Part shown: positions 17,319 through 24,334 of the stretch, piece after piece
Numbering within the stretch: the first letter of the stretch is position 1
Layout: every line of letters begins with the position of its first letter
Program-made: the position numbers and the translations under genes
DNA from: Oscillospiraceae bacterium
Lineage (GTDB): Bacteria; Bacillota; Clostridia; Oscillospirales; CAG-272
Direction: 5' to 3'
Length of the DNA: 37,712 nucleotides
NCBI GenBank assembly: GCA_015064285.1
Contig: SVSN01000023.1
Span: 1-37,712, forward strand
The notes under the pieces: generated by a model
Database searches by the model: none
Seen by the model: the letters and a program-made list of their open reading frames with translations, nothing else
Told to the model about the DNA's origin: nothing

Positions 17319-18170
17319 ATGAAGCAGTTCCCGAGAACCACGGTAGGCGGTGTATCGCTGCCGAGAATGCTGATGGGTACCAACTGGCTGCTGGGCTGGA
17401 GCCATACCAGTGCGGCGGCGGATAAAGCCATCAAGGAAAAGTATGCTTCTCCCGCAGATTTCTATCCGGTATTTGAAGCCTATCTGGAAGCCGGCGTGGA
17501 TGCCATCATGGCACCTGCCAGCACCAATCCCATTATGGTGGACGCCATCCGGTATGCCGAAGAAAAGTCCGGCAGAAAGATCATCATTATCGATACCCCT
17601 GCCATGAATGTGGATGATACCCCCGAAGCACGCGCACAGGCAAAGGAAGTGATCCGCCACAGCAGAGAAATCGGGTCCACGTTCTGTCTGGTTCACCACA
17701 CCAGTGTGGAACAGCTGATCAACAAAAACAAACGGAGTATTGACCGGCTGCCGGATTATCTGTATATGATCCGGGAAGAAGGGATGCTGCCCGGGCTGTC
17801 TGCCCATATGCCCGAAGTGGTACAGTACACCGACTGGAATGACTATGATGTGGAAACTTATATCCAGATTTTCAACTGCATGGGCTTCCTGATGCAGGTG
17901 GAAATCGAAAGCGTTGCCCGGATCATCTGGAACGCCAGACACCCCGTCATGACCATCAAACCCTTCGCCGCAGGCCGCTGCACACCTTTTGTCGGCCTCA
18001 ACTTCAACTGGAACGTGATTCGCGAATGCGATATGATCACCGTGGGGGCAAACTCTGCCGCCGAAGTCCGCGAAGATGTGGAAATCTCCATGGCCGCTCT
18101 GGAACGCCGCTTCCCCGATCTGGAAGGGCGCAGTTCTCCTTTTAAGCAGGCGGTTTTGGGGCATAAGTGA
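17319..18170 (+). CDS. Unrecognised TIM-barrel-like protein
   Basis: 283 aa, cytosolic, no signal peptide. Alternating strand/helix pattern suggests a TIM barrel: A-G-V-D-A-I-M-A-P-A, K-I-I-I-I-D-T-P, S-T-F-C-L-V-H-H, P-G-L-S-A-H-M-P-E-V, H-P-V-M-T-I-K-P-F-A-A-G-R and C-D-M-I-T-V-G-A-N. The last two blocks resemble the C-terminal half of aldo-keto reductases, but the Asp/Tyr/Lys/His tetrad is not evident, so I do not assign a function. AAGGAGG precedes the ATG, which lies 73 bases after the membrane protein gene; the two may be co-transcribed. The stop codon abuts the inverted-repeat element. Confidence 0.7.
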   Translation: MKQFPRTTVGGVSLPRMLMGTNWLLGWSHTSAAADKAIKEKYASPADFYPVFEAYLEAGVDAIMAPASTNPIMVDAIRYAEEKSGRKIIIIDTPAMNVDDTPEARAQAKEVIRHSREIGSTFCLVHHTSVEQLINKNKRSIDRLPDYLYMIREEGMLPGLSAHMPEVVQYTDWNDYDVETYIQIFNCMGFLMQVEIESVARIIWNARHPVMTIKPFAAGRCTPFVGLNFNWNVIRECDMITVGANSAAEVREDVEISMAALERRFPDLEGRSSPFKQAVLGHK

Positions 18171-18692
18171 CAGCGGGGGAGTAGTCCTGGGCGCTTGGGG
18201 AGAGAGCGTCAGCGGGAGTGTGGCGGTATAAACGGCTGCGCTACGCTTTGTCTGGGGTTTATAGTGGAGCGGTCAAGCTCGGCGCTGGTTTTGCGATTGA
18301 TTTTTTAAGAGGTTTCGCTTAACGATAGTTTAAGCTTTACATTCATGAAAAGTATTGAGCGGTCAGGTTCGATGCTGGTTTGTGATTGATTATTGAGAGA
18401 GACTGAACGAAAGTCTTACTTCTCAAAATTCAAATCCAAACCAATGCCGAGCTTGACCGCTCTCCTTTATCACCCAGACAAAGCGAAGCGCAGCCGCTGA
18501 TACAACTACTCTCCTGGCAGGCACGTCCTACCAAACCCGAACAGCCCGACACCGTACAACCACGGCTGTCAGATCGAGAACGCTCTGCCTGCAGTCACTA
18601 AATTGGTGAAGCATGCTTAAAGTTCTTTGCCAGGCTTTCTTTCAAGAAAGCCGCGTTTCTCCTCCCAAGCGCCCAGAACTACTCCCCCGCTG
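18171..18692. repeat. ~520 bp nested inverted-repeat element between convergent genes
   Basis: Outer terminal inverted repeats of 35 bp (18171-18205 and 18658-18692) match at 32 positions. Inner arms of 66 bp (18226-18291 and 18438-18503) match at about 55. A third partial copy in direct orientation (18358-18391) repeats 18258-18302 exactly 100 bp later. Another small stem, TTGAGA/TCTCAA (18393-18426), lies between. No open reading frame of note is present. It starts right after the stop codon of the TIM-barrel-like gene. Candidates: a MITE-like non-autonomous element or a structured RNA. Confidence 0.75.
18612..18660 (+). repeat. Dispersed 49-bp hairpin repeat, copy A
   Basis: Shares 44 of 49 positions with 24246-24294. 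It contains a perfect nine-base-pair hairpin GGCTTTCTT/AAGAAAGCC; in the other copy the C-G pair is a T-A pair. Confidence 0.75.
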
Positions 18693-18696
18693 TACG

Positions 18697-18724
18697 AAAA
18701 AAGCCCCCACCAAAAGGCGAGGGC
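18697..18724 (-). terminator. Terminator of the marR-acyl-CoA ligase operon
   Basis: Minus-strand stem GCCCTCGCC/GGTGGGGGC with TTTT loop, followed by six T. It lies just outside the inverted-repeat element. Confidence 0.75.
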
Positions 18725-18734
18725 CGGAAAAGCG

Positions 18735-20501
18735 TTACACAAGGAAGCGCTTGATTTTCTTGGAGGAGGTTTTTTCGAATTCGGTCTTGCGGAATTCCAG
18801 CTTGTGGATCTGCTTGAAGGAGGGGAGCTTTTTGTTCAGTGCGGTGATTTCCTTCTGGATTTCCTTGTAGATATCGGTTTCCTGACCGGCGAACTTTTCT
18901 TCGAACAGGGCAGTGTTGGGGAAGATTACCGCGGTCAGCTTGATGGAACCGTCTTCGGTTTCCCGGCCGACAACCACGGATTCGGTGATCAGTTCGATTT
19001 TGCTCAGATATTCTTCGATTTCTTCCGGGAAGACGTTCTTGCCGTTGTCCAGCACGATGACAGACTTCATACGGCCTGTGATGGTGATGTAGCCGTTCTT
19101 GTCCACGAAACCTACGTCACCGGTGCGGAACCAGCCGTCTTCGGTGAATACAGCGGCATTGGCTTCGTCATTGTTGTAGTAGCCCAGCATTACGTTGTCA
19201 CCCTTGACCTGTACTTCGCCGATGACTCTGCCGTCTTCATCCACCTGGGTGCCGTCGATGCGGATTTCGCAGCAGGGGACAGAAGGACCGATAGAACCGC
19301 ACTTGCGGGCATAATAGGGCGTTACGGCAACCAGAGGCGCACATTCGGTGATGCCGTAACCTTCGTACAGAGCAATGCCCATGGATTCAAAAATCGGAAT
19401 CAGAGAGGGATCCAGAGCAGCGCCGCCGCAGATGATCTTCTTCAGATTGCCGCCGAATGCCGCACGTACTTCGCCGAAGAGTTTTTCGGAAACGTCAATG
19501 CCCAGCTTGTTCAGCACACCCGCAATCTTCAGACCGCCGGAGAGCGCCTTGTCCTTACCGGAACGCTTGGCTTCGGACAGAATCTTCTTGAACATGGTGT
19601 TGACGAACAGGGGAACCAGCACCAGCCCTGTGGGTTTGTATTCCTTGAAGCTGTTCAGTACATGACGGAGAGAATCGTTGATGCATACCGTTATCCCCAG
19701 ATTGATGGCAGCCATCATGCAGCACAGTTCGTAGGTGTGATGGATGGGCAGCACGGAAACGATCACGTCATCCGCACTGAAATCCACGGAGGTGTCAGCA
19801 GAGGTCACAGCAGCGTAAATGTTCTTCTGGGACAGCATAACGCACTTGGAAGAACCGGTTGTACCGGAAGTGAACAGCATTTCTGCCAGTCGTTCGTTGT
19901 CGATGGGCAGATCCAGCAGGGTCTGACGGATTGTGTCAAAGTCTGCGCCTGCTTCTTCGCCCAGAGCCAGAATCTTACCAAAGGCCAGACAGGTTTCCGG
20001 TGCATCTTCCGCAGACTCAAAGGAAACGGTGAACTTTACGGAAGGATGACTGACAGGCAGATTCCGGAAGGTTTCGTTGAAAGTACCGGAATGGATCAGA
20101 CAGGTGGCGTCTACGGATGCCAGAAATTCACCGGTTACCGCAGGATCCAGTTCCTTGTCCATGGGGATGGCAACACCGCCGGCCAGCAGAATACCCATGT
20201 AGGCGGCAACCCAGTAAGGAGAGGTTTCTCCGATGATCCCGATGCGGACATTTTCATTCAGGCGGGTGCCAAGCACCGGGTCTTTCTGGCCGTAGATCCG
20301 CAGCAGACCGTCGGCAAAACGGTATACCATGGCAGTGAATTCTGTGAAGGTCAGGGACTTCTTTTCGCCGTGTTCCTTCCAGACATACAGGGTCTTGTCG
20401 CCCCAGCTTTCCAGAGACTGACAGAACTGGGAAATGTTTTCTACATGATTGAAAATATGTTCGTGCTTCTTATGATTGCGGACAGTATACTTCTTGCTCA
20501 T
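18735..20501 (-). CDS. AMP-forming acyl-CoA synthetase (long-chain fatty acid ligase type)
   Basis: 588 aa ANL-superfamily enzyme that activates a carboxylate with ATP and transfers it to CoA (or a carrier). Motifs: F-T-S-G-T-T-G-S-S-K (P-loop, about residues 200-210), Y-E-G-Y-G-I-T-E-C-A-P, W-F-R-T-G-D-V-G-F, the hinge G-R-M-K-S-V-I-V-L-D-N-G-K-N-V-F-P-E-E-I-E, and a C-terminal Lys in S-S-K-K-I-K-R. This resembles FadD-type long-chain ligases, but chain length is not deducible. Follows the MarR gene by 25 bases in the same operon. Confidence 0.88.
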   Translation of the reverse strand: MSKKYTVRNHKKHEHIFNHVENISQFCQSLESWGDKTLYVWKEHGEKKSLTFTEFTAMVYRFADGLLRIYGQKDPVLGTRLNENVRIGIIGETSPYWVAAYMGILLAGGVAIPMDKELDPAVTGEFLASVDATCLIHSGTFNETFRNLPVSHPSVKFTVSFESAEDAPETCLAFGKILALGEEAGADFDTIRQTLLDLPIDNERLAEMLFTSGTTGSSKCVMLSQKNIYAAVTSADTSVDFSADDVIVSVLPIHHTYELCCMMAAINLGITVCINDSLRHVLNSFKEYKPTGLVLVPLFVNTMFKKILSEAKRSGKDKALSGGLKIAGVLNKLGIDVSEKLFGEVRAAFGGNLKKIICGGAALDPSLIPIFESMGIALYEGYGITECAPLVAVTPYYARKCGSIGPSVPCCEIRIDGTQVDEDGRVIGEVQVKGDNVMLGYYNNDEANAAVFTEDGWFRTGDVGFVDKNGYITITGRMKSVIVLDNGKNVFPEEIEEYLSKIELITESVVVGRETEDGSIKLTAVIFPNTALFEEKFAGQETDIYKEIQKEITALNKKLPSFKQIHKLEFRKTEFEKTSSKKIKRFLV

Positions 20502-20526
20502 GTCAATTTTTACTCCATCACAAATA

Positions 20527-20976
20527 TTAGGTTTCGGAAATCTGGCAAAGCCCTGTGTCCAGCTGGGCCAGAATGCGGTAGAACTGGGTGAATTCGTCTG
20601 CGGAAATCCCGGCGGTAACCTGTTCTACGGCGTCTTCCAGAATCACACGGATCTGGGACATGGCTGCTTTGCCTGCTTCGGTCAGAACGAATTTGTTGTT
20701 GTAGTGAGAGCCGTCTTTGTTGCTGTAGGAAACGTATTCCGCCTGGCACAGATCGCCGGTCACACGGGATACAAAGGCTTTGTCCACCTGACAGCGGCGG
20801 GCAAGCTCCGTACCGGTCAGTCCGTCAGGGTTTTTGTCCAGCTGGAACAGGCACATCAGATGCATACTCCGCAGACCGAACCGGGAAAGTTTTTCATTTT
20901 TGATCTTCTGCAGGTTTTTTGCAATCTGGTCAATGGCAAAGGAAAACCGCAGAAAACGATCGTCATAGGACAGCAT
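20527..20976 (-). CDS. MarR-family transcriptional regulator
   Basis: 149 aa winged-helix regulator: helices around L-R-S-M-H-L-M-C-L, recognition helix region Q-V-D-K-A-F-V-S-R-V-T-G-D-L, wing Y-S-N-K-D-G-S-H-Y-N-N-K-F-V-L-T. Start set at 20976 (GGAG seven bases upstream) rather than the longer frame to 21048, which would include the promoter. The palindrome TTGACTTGTCAA overlapping its own -35 box suggests autorepression, with the downstream acyl-CoA ligase as co-regulated gene and an acyl-CoA or fatty acid as a possible ligand (inference). Confidence 0.88.
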   Translation of the reverse strand: MLSYDDRFLRFSFAIDQIAKNLQKIKNEKLSRFGLRSMHLMCLFQLDKNPDGLTGTELARRCQVDKAFVSRVTGDLCQAEYVSYSNKDGSHYNNKFVLTEAGKAAMSQIRVILEDAVEQVTAGISADEFTQFYRILAQLDTGLCQISET

Positions 20977-21012
20977 AACATTCTCCTTTACAGTGTCATA
21001 CAAACATACAGT

Positions 21013-21041
21013 ATTATAGCAGAGGTAAGTTGACTTGTCAA
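21013..21041 (-). promoter_or_regulatory. Promoter of the marR-acyl-CoA ligase operon
   Basis: Minus-strand TTGACA (21036-21041), 17 bases, TATAAT (21013-21018). Confidence 0.75.
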
Positions 21042-21064
21042 TAACCAAAATGTTGACTTATCAT
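21030..21064. promoter_or_regulatory. MarR operator-like pair
   Basis: Perfect palindrome TTGAC-TT-GTCAA at 21030-21041 overlaps the -35 box. A degenerate copy, TTGACTTATCAT, lies at 21053-21064, 23 bp upstream. Binding at the first would occlude RNA polymerase. Confidence 0.6.
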
Positions 21065-21123
21065 CATTATACGCTTGTTTTATTGGTCAACATCGATAAA
21101 TTCTGACAAAAAAGCGGAAAAAA

Positions 21124-21158
21124 CAAAAAGTACGCCATACCGGGAAGGGTACAGCGTA
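21124..21158 (-). terminator. Terminator of the sulfotransferase-DUF4838 operon
   Basis: Twelve-base-pair stem (21129-21140 with 21147-21158, two G-U pairs) with T-rich tail on the minus strand. Confidence 0.7.
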
Positions 21159-21177
21159 CAGACTGATTCAGTTACTA

Positions 21178-22143
21178 TTACTTACCGCAGAGGATGGCAT
21201 CGTATGCCGCAAGGGGCGTGTCTCCGTACAGCTCGGCGTAATCCTGACCAAGGTAACAGCCGAAGGAGGTGACGGCATCAAAGCCCATCTCCCGGTACAT
21301 GGCGGCATCCGCCCGGCAGACCGCTTCTCTGAGATAGAATTCTTTCGGCGGACGTTTCCAGCCGGAGAACATGGAGTTGTCCATCCAGTAATCCAGTACC
21401 TTGGCATCGGTTTTGCCGAAATAAGCCAGCAGCTCGGGCAGCGTGGCAGTCGCTTCCGCATTCTTCGTGCAGTCGGGATCGTTCAGAGGACGCTCATGAT
21501 CCCGATTCATGGGAGCATATTCCAGAAATACATTGTGCCGGGGCGCGATTTTCGGCGGTGTCAGGGTAGCAAAATACGCCAGATAGCTCTGCTTTGCCCC
21601 GGGACGGCCGGCCTCCAGCCCTTCCGCAATGGCGTTGGTCAGAATCATGCCCTGGTCGGCCGGGGTCAGACTGCGGCATTTTTCGCACTGGCAGCCGGCA
21701 CTGGCCACGTCGTCGATCCAGAAATAGTATTTGTTTGTGTCGGGAACGAAAATTTTCGCCAGGGCACAGGCACGTTCCTTTATGTATTCCAGCACTTCCG
21801 GTTCGCTGGCACAGCAGTTGAACTGTGGGGTACGGTTCCCGTTTGCGTCCGCCCGGAACCAGTGGGGATGGGTGTCAAATTTTTCCCGTTCCAGCATCCA
21901 GGACAGGGCGTGCATTTCAAATTCAATGGCGATGCCGGCCTTTTCCATCCGGGAGGCAAACTTTGCCCATTCCGGGGTGGAGAGCATCCGGATGGCCTGT
22001 TCCATGGTCTGATGTGCGTCATGTCCGCCTGCCGGGTGTACACCCAGCACATTCAGGTGCAGGTCTTCTCCCGTCAGCCGGTCTGCCCAGTAGTCATTCA
22101 GGCAGTCTTCCGCGTGAATGATAATACCTCTTTCCCGGAACAT
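21178..22143 (-). CDS. DUF4838-like protein (GH-related, Cys-rich motif)
   Basis: 321 aa, cytosolic (no signal peptide). Motifs resemble DUF4838 proteins: M-H-A-L-S-W-M-L, H-P-H-W-F-R-A-D-A-N-G-N-R, F-N-C-C-A-S-E-P-E-V, W-I-D-D-V and the cluster C-Q-C-E-K-C typical of the family. DUF4838 domains are often found with alpha-glucuronidase-like glycoside hydrolases, so a carbohydrate-related (barrel) enzyme is likely, with Glu/Asp in E-F-E-M-H and W-I-D-D as possible catalytic residues. The start lies three bases after the upstream stop, with AGGAGT inside the sulfotransferase end, so the two genes are tightly coupled. Confidence 0.65.
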   Translation of the reverse strand: MFRERGIIIHAEDCLNDYWADRLTGEDLHLNVLGVHPAGGHDAHQTMEQAIRMLSTPEWAKFASRMEKAGIAIEFEMHALSWMLEREKFDTHPHWFRADANGNRTPQFNCCASEPEVLEYIKERACALAKIFVPDTNKYYFWIDDVASAGCQCEKCRSLTPADQGMILTNAIAEGLEAGRPGAKQSYLAYFATLTPPKIAPRHNVFLEYAPMNRDHERPLNDPDCTKNAEATATLPELLAYFGKTDAKVLDYWMDNSMFSGWKRPPKEFYLREAVCRADAAMYREMGFDAVTSFGCYLGQDYAELYGDTPLAAYDAILCGK

Positions 22144-22146
22144 AGT

Positions 22147-22866
22147 TTACTCCTCCTCGTAGCCCAGCTCGTCCATTTCAGCCTTGAAGAAATCAAACAT
22201 ATGCACGCCGTCGTCGGTTTTGTAGCGGCCGACGGAATCGGGGCGCATTTCGATCTTGGCCATGGGAATGCCCAGATAGGCTTCCAGACGGGCCAGTGTT
22301 TCGTCCTGCTTCAGCACCATGTCTTCAAAACGGACGGAGATCACGTTCTTCGGCATGGGGGTGGCGTGCATGATTTCTCTCTGGTAGTACCAGCTGATGG
22401 CGCGGTTGGTGCGGATGTCGTCGGTCTTGTCGTACTGGATGCCGAATACGTTCAGGTCATCGGTCACGTGGCCGCCCAGGATGCAGTCACGGGGGTCACG
22501 TACCCAGTGAATGTACTTGATGTCGGGGAACATCCGGACGATCCAGGGGTATACCAGTGTGGTTTCGGGAATCTTCCAGCCCTTGTTTTCGGCGGGGGAG
22601 TTCAGTACGGTGTGGAGAAATTCTTCGATCAGGGTCTTGAATTCCTGAGGAATTTCGCAGGTATGCACAGCGGAGAAGTCCCACTGGTTGTTGCCCAGAT
22701 ACTTTACATACTGTGCGAACACCCGGCAGGCGTCGTACATCTTTTCCGGGGGAATCAGGTCGCCGGACTTGTTCAGGGGTTCACCCATATATACGCCGCT
22801 GGCGGTCAGGGTATGAGACATGGAACGGGTACCGCCGTGGCCCCGTCCGATTACGGTAATCAGCAT
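22147..22866 (-). CDS. Sulfotransferase-family P-loop protein
   Basis: 239 aa, cytosolic. The N-terminal P-loop-like 5'-phosphosulfate site reads G-R-G-H-G-G-T-R-S-M-S (about residues 7-17). The second signature, V-R-D-P-R-D-C-I-L-G, matches the 3'-phosphate region of PAPS-dependent sulfotransferases (R-x-P-R-D). Further typical elements are Y-I-H-W upstream of it and V-R-F-E-D-M-V near residue 185. It may sulfate a carbohydrate or small molecule, or be a divergent member with another role. No PAPS biosynthesis gene is nearby. AGGAGG precedes the ATG. Co-transcribed with DUF4838. Confidence 0.8.
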   Translation of the reverse strand: MLITVIGRGHGGTRSMSHTLTASGVYMGEPLNKSGDLIPPEKMYDACRVFAQYVKYLGNNQWDFSAVHTCEIPQEFKTLIEEFLHTVLNSPAENKGWKIPETTLVYPWIVRMFPDIKYIHWVRDPRDCILGGHVTDDLNVFGIQYDKTDDIRTNRAISWYYQREIMHATPMPKNVISVRFEDMVLKQDETLARLEAYLGIPMAKIEMRPDSVGRYKTDDGVHMFDFFKAEMDELGYEEE

Positions 22867-22908
22867 AGGTTATATCCTCCTGCATGAGAGTATTCATGTT
22901 ACGGTATC

Positions 22909-22937
22909 AGTGTATCATGTTTGTCCTTTTTTGTCAA
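22909..22937 (-). promoter_or_regulatory. Promoter of the sulfotransferase operon
   Basis: Minus-strand TTGACA (22932-22937), 17 bases, TACACT (22909-22914). Confidence 0.6.
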
Positions 22938-23045
22938 TGCCGAATTTGCCGGGGACAGGGAACGGATGACGGGCATATACTGCCTTTGACAGAATCCGTC
23001 CGGGGTTCTGCCATATACGACTTTCAAAACACAGGAGGACGGAAA

Positions 23046-23906
23046 ATGCCGACATTTCAGAACAGAGCCACCCTGTCCGTGGGCGGCAATATCATTAATT
23101 CCAATGTGGTGCAGGGCGAGATCACAGAGGTGCTCCGGATCACCAAGACTGCTGTGAACGGATCCTATGTACCGGGGGATACCGTAACCTATGCGGTCAG
23201 CGTGGTCAATACAGGCACCTCGCCCTATACAGGTCTGACCCTGACCGACGATCTGGGGGAATACCCTTTCGGCGGAGGAACCCTGGTACCGCTGACCTAT
23301 GCGGAGGGAACTGTACAGGTATATGTGAACGGTGTTCTGCAGCCGCAGCCTGCGGTTACGGATCCTTTTTCCATTGCCGGACTGAGTGTTCCCGCCGGCG
23401 GCAATCTGCTGGTGCTGTACAGCGCCGAAGTCAACCGGTTTGCCCCGCCTGAAGCCGACGGGACCGTGACCAATACCGTAACTCTCACCGGCGGCGGACT
23501 GAGCACCCCTCTGACCGCGGAAGCCGTGATTACTGCGGAAAATACCCCCAGTCTGACCATCAATAAGGCCATCTGCCCGGCTGTAATCACCGACAACGGT
23601 ACGCTCACCTATACGTTTGTGATCCAGAACACCGGCAATACACCTGTGGCAGCAACGGACGGCGCTGTGATCACCGATACCTTTGAGACGACGGCAACCG
23701 GTGTGGAAGTGACCTTCAACGGTACCTCCTGGACGGAGGGCACAGACTACACCTACGACAACACCACCGGTCTGTTCACCACCACAGGCCCCATCACCGT
23801 TCCCGCAGCCACCTACACCCAGGATCCCGAAACCGGCGAATGGATCCTGCAGCCCGGGGTGGCGGAACTGGTGGTCACCCTGAGCGGCGTGCAGATCCGC
23901 GGATGA
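23046..23906 (+). CDS. DUF11 repeat protein without signal peptide
   Basis: 286 aa made mainly of two DUF11-type beta-sandwich repeats. Repeat 1 (about residues 28-135) shows T-K-T-A-V, Y-V-P-G-D-T-V-T-Y-A-V-S-V-V-N-T-G and L-T-D-D-L-G. Repeat 2 (about 170-280) shows I-N-K-A-I-C-P, N-G-T-L-T-Y-T-F-V-I-Q-N-T-G-N and I-T-D-T-F. DUF11 units are normally in secreted adhesins or spore surface proteins, yet the start (AGGAGG seven bases upstream of 23046) gives no signal peptide, no anchor and no sorting motif. The frame extends to 22884, but the upstream part is not hydrophobic enough to change this clearly. A spore-coat-like role is one possibility (inference). Confidence 0.75.
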   Translation: MPTFQNRATLSVGGNIINSNVVQGEITEVLRITKTAVNGSYVPGDTVTYAVSVVNTGTSPYTGLTLTDDLGEYPFGGGTLVPLTYAEGTVQVYVNGVLQPQPAVTDPFSIAGLSVPAGGNLLVLYSAEVNRFAPPEADGTVTNTVTLTGGGLSTPLTAEAVITAENTPSLTINKAICPAVITDNGTLTYTFVIQNTGNTPVAATDGAVITDTFETTATGVEVTFNGTSWTEGTDYTYDNTTGLFTTTGPITVPAATYTQDPETGEWILQPGVAELVVTLSGVQIRG

Positions 23907-23917
23907 TATGAGGTCAG

Positions 23918-23952
23918 GTAAGAAGTAAGAGGTAAGAAGTCAGAAGTACGGA
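23918..23952. repeat. Dispersed GTAAGAAGTAA repeat, copy 2
   Basis: Matches the minus-strand sequence of 13241-13277 at about 30 of 36 positions; both copies lie at the 3' end of a gene in the same sense orientation. Confidence 0.5.
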
Positions 23953-23979
23953 CGATCCGGAACCGGTGTACAATGACAG

Positions 23980-24014
23980 AAACGGCACTGCGGGAATACC
24001 TGCAGTGCCGTTTT
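23980..24014 (+). terminator. Terminator of the DUF11 gene
   Basis: Eleven-base-pair stem AACGGCACTGC/GCAGTGCCGTT (23981-23991, 24002-24012) followed by TTTTG. Confidence 0.7.
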
Positions 24015-24245
24015 GTACAATATTATTAGTCTGATACAGTCCCCCACATCTCTGTCTGCATCCGACAGGTCTTGCAGAAAACTGTATAATTCTTAAGTAA
24101 CCGATGATTCACTAAATCATGCGATCAAAAACCGGCTACGGCGAGCAGGCTTGGTACCTGCGAGCTCACTTCACTATTTCTTGTGTCTTGGATATACAAT
24201 AGTTAGTGGCACATGGAATTGCAGTAACTATATCCTGCAAATACC

Positions 24246-24294
24246 CATGTTTAAAGTTTTTTGCCAGGCTTTTTTTCAAAAAAGCCGCGTTTCC
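24246..24294 (+). repeat. Dispersed 49-bp hairpin repeat, copy B
   Basis: Same orientation and setting (between convergent genes) as copy A at 18612. The hairpin is GGCTTTTTT/AAAAAAGCC, with one base pair changed on both sides relative to copy A. Confidence 0.75.
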
Positions 24295-24334
24295 CTTTTG
24301 CGAACAGTTTAGTTAATCATCATTGACTTAATTC

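Larger units (their letters stand above)
23907..24334. other. Intergenic region with terminator and repeats
   Basis: 428 bp between convergent genes, without a credible gene. It holds the GTAAGAAGTAA repeat copy 2, a strong terminator, a small ATAGTTA/TAACTAT inverted repeat (24199-24205, 24225-24231) and copy B of the 49-bp hairpin repeat. Its left flank of the hairpin (TGCAGT-A-ACTA) loosely resembles the flank of copy A. Confidence 0.7.

Noticed and set aside
18171-18692. CRISPR array or insertion sequence
   Set aside because: Repeats are inverted and few, without regular spacers, and there is no transposase gene.
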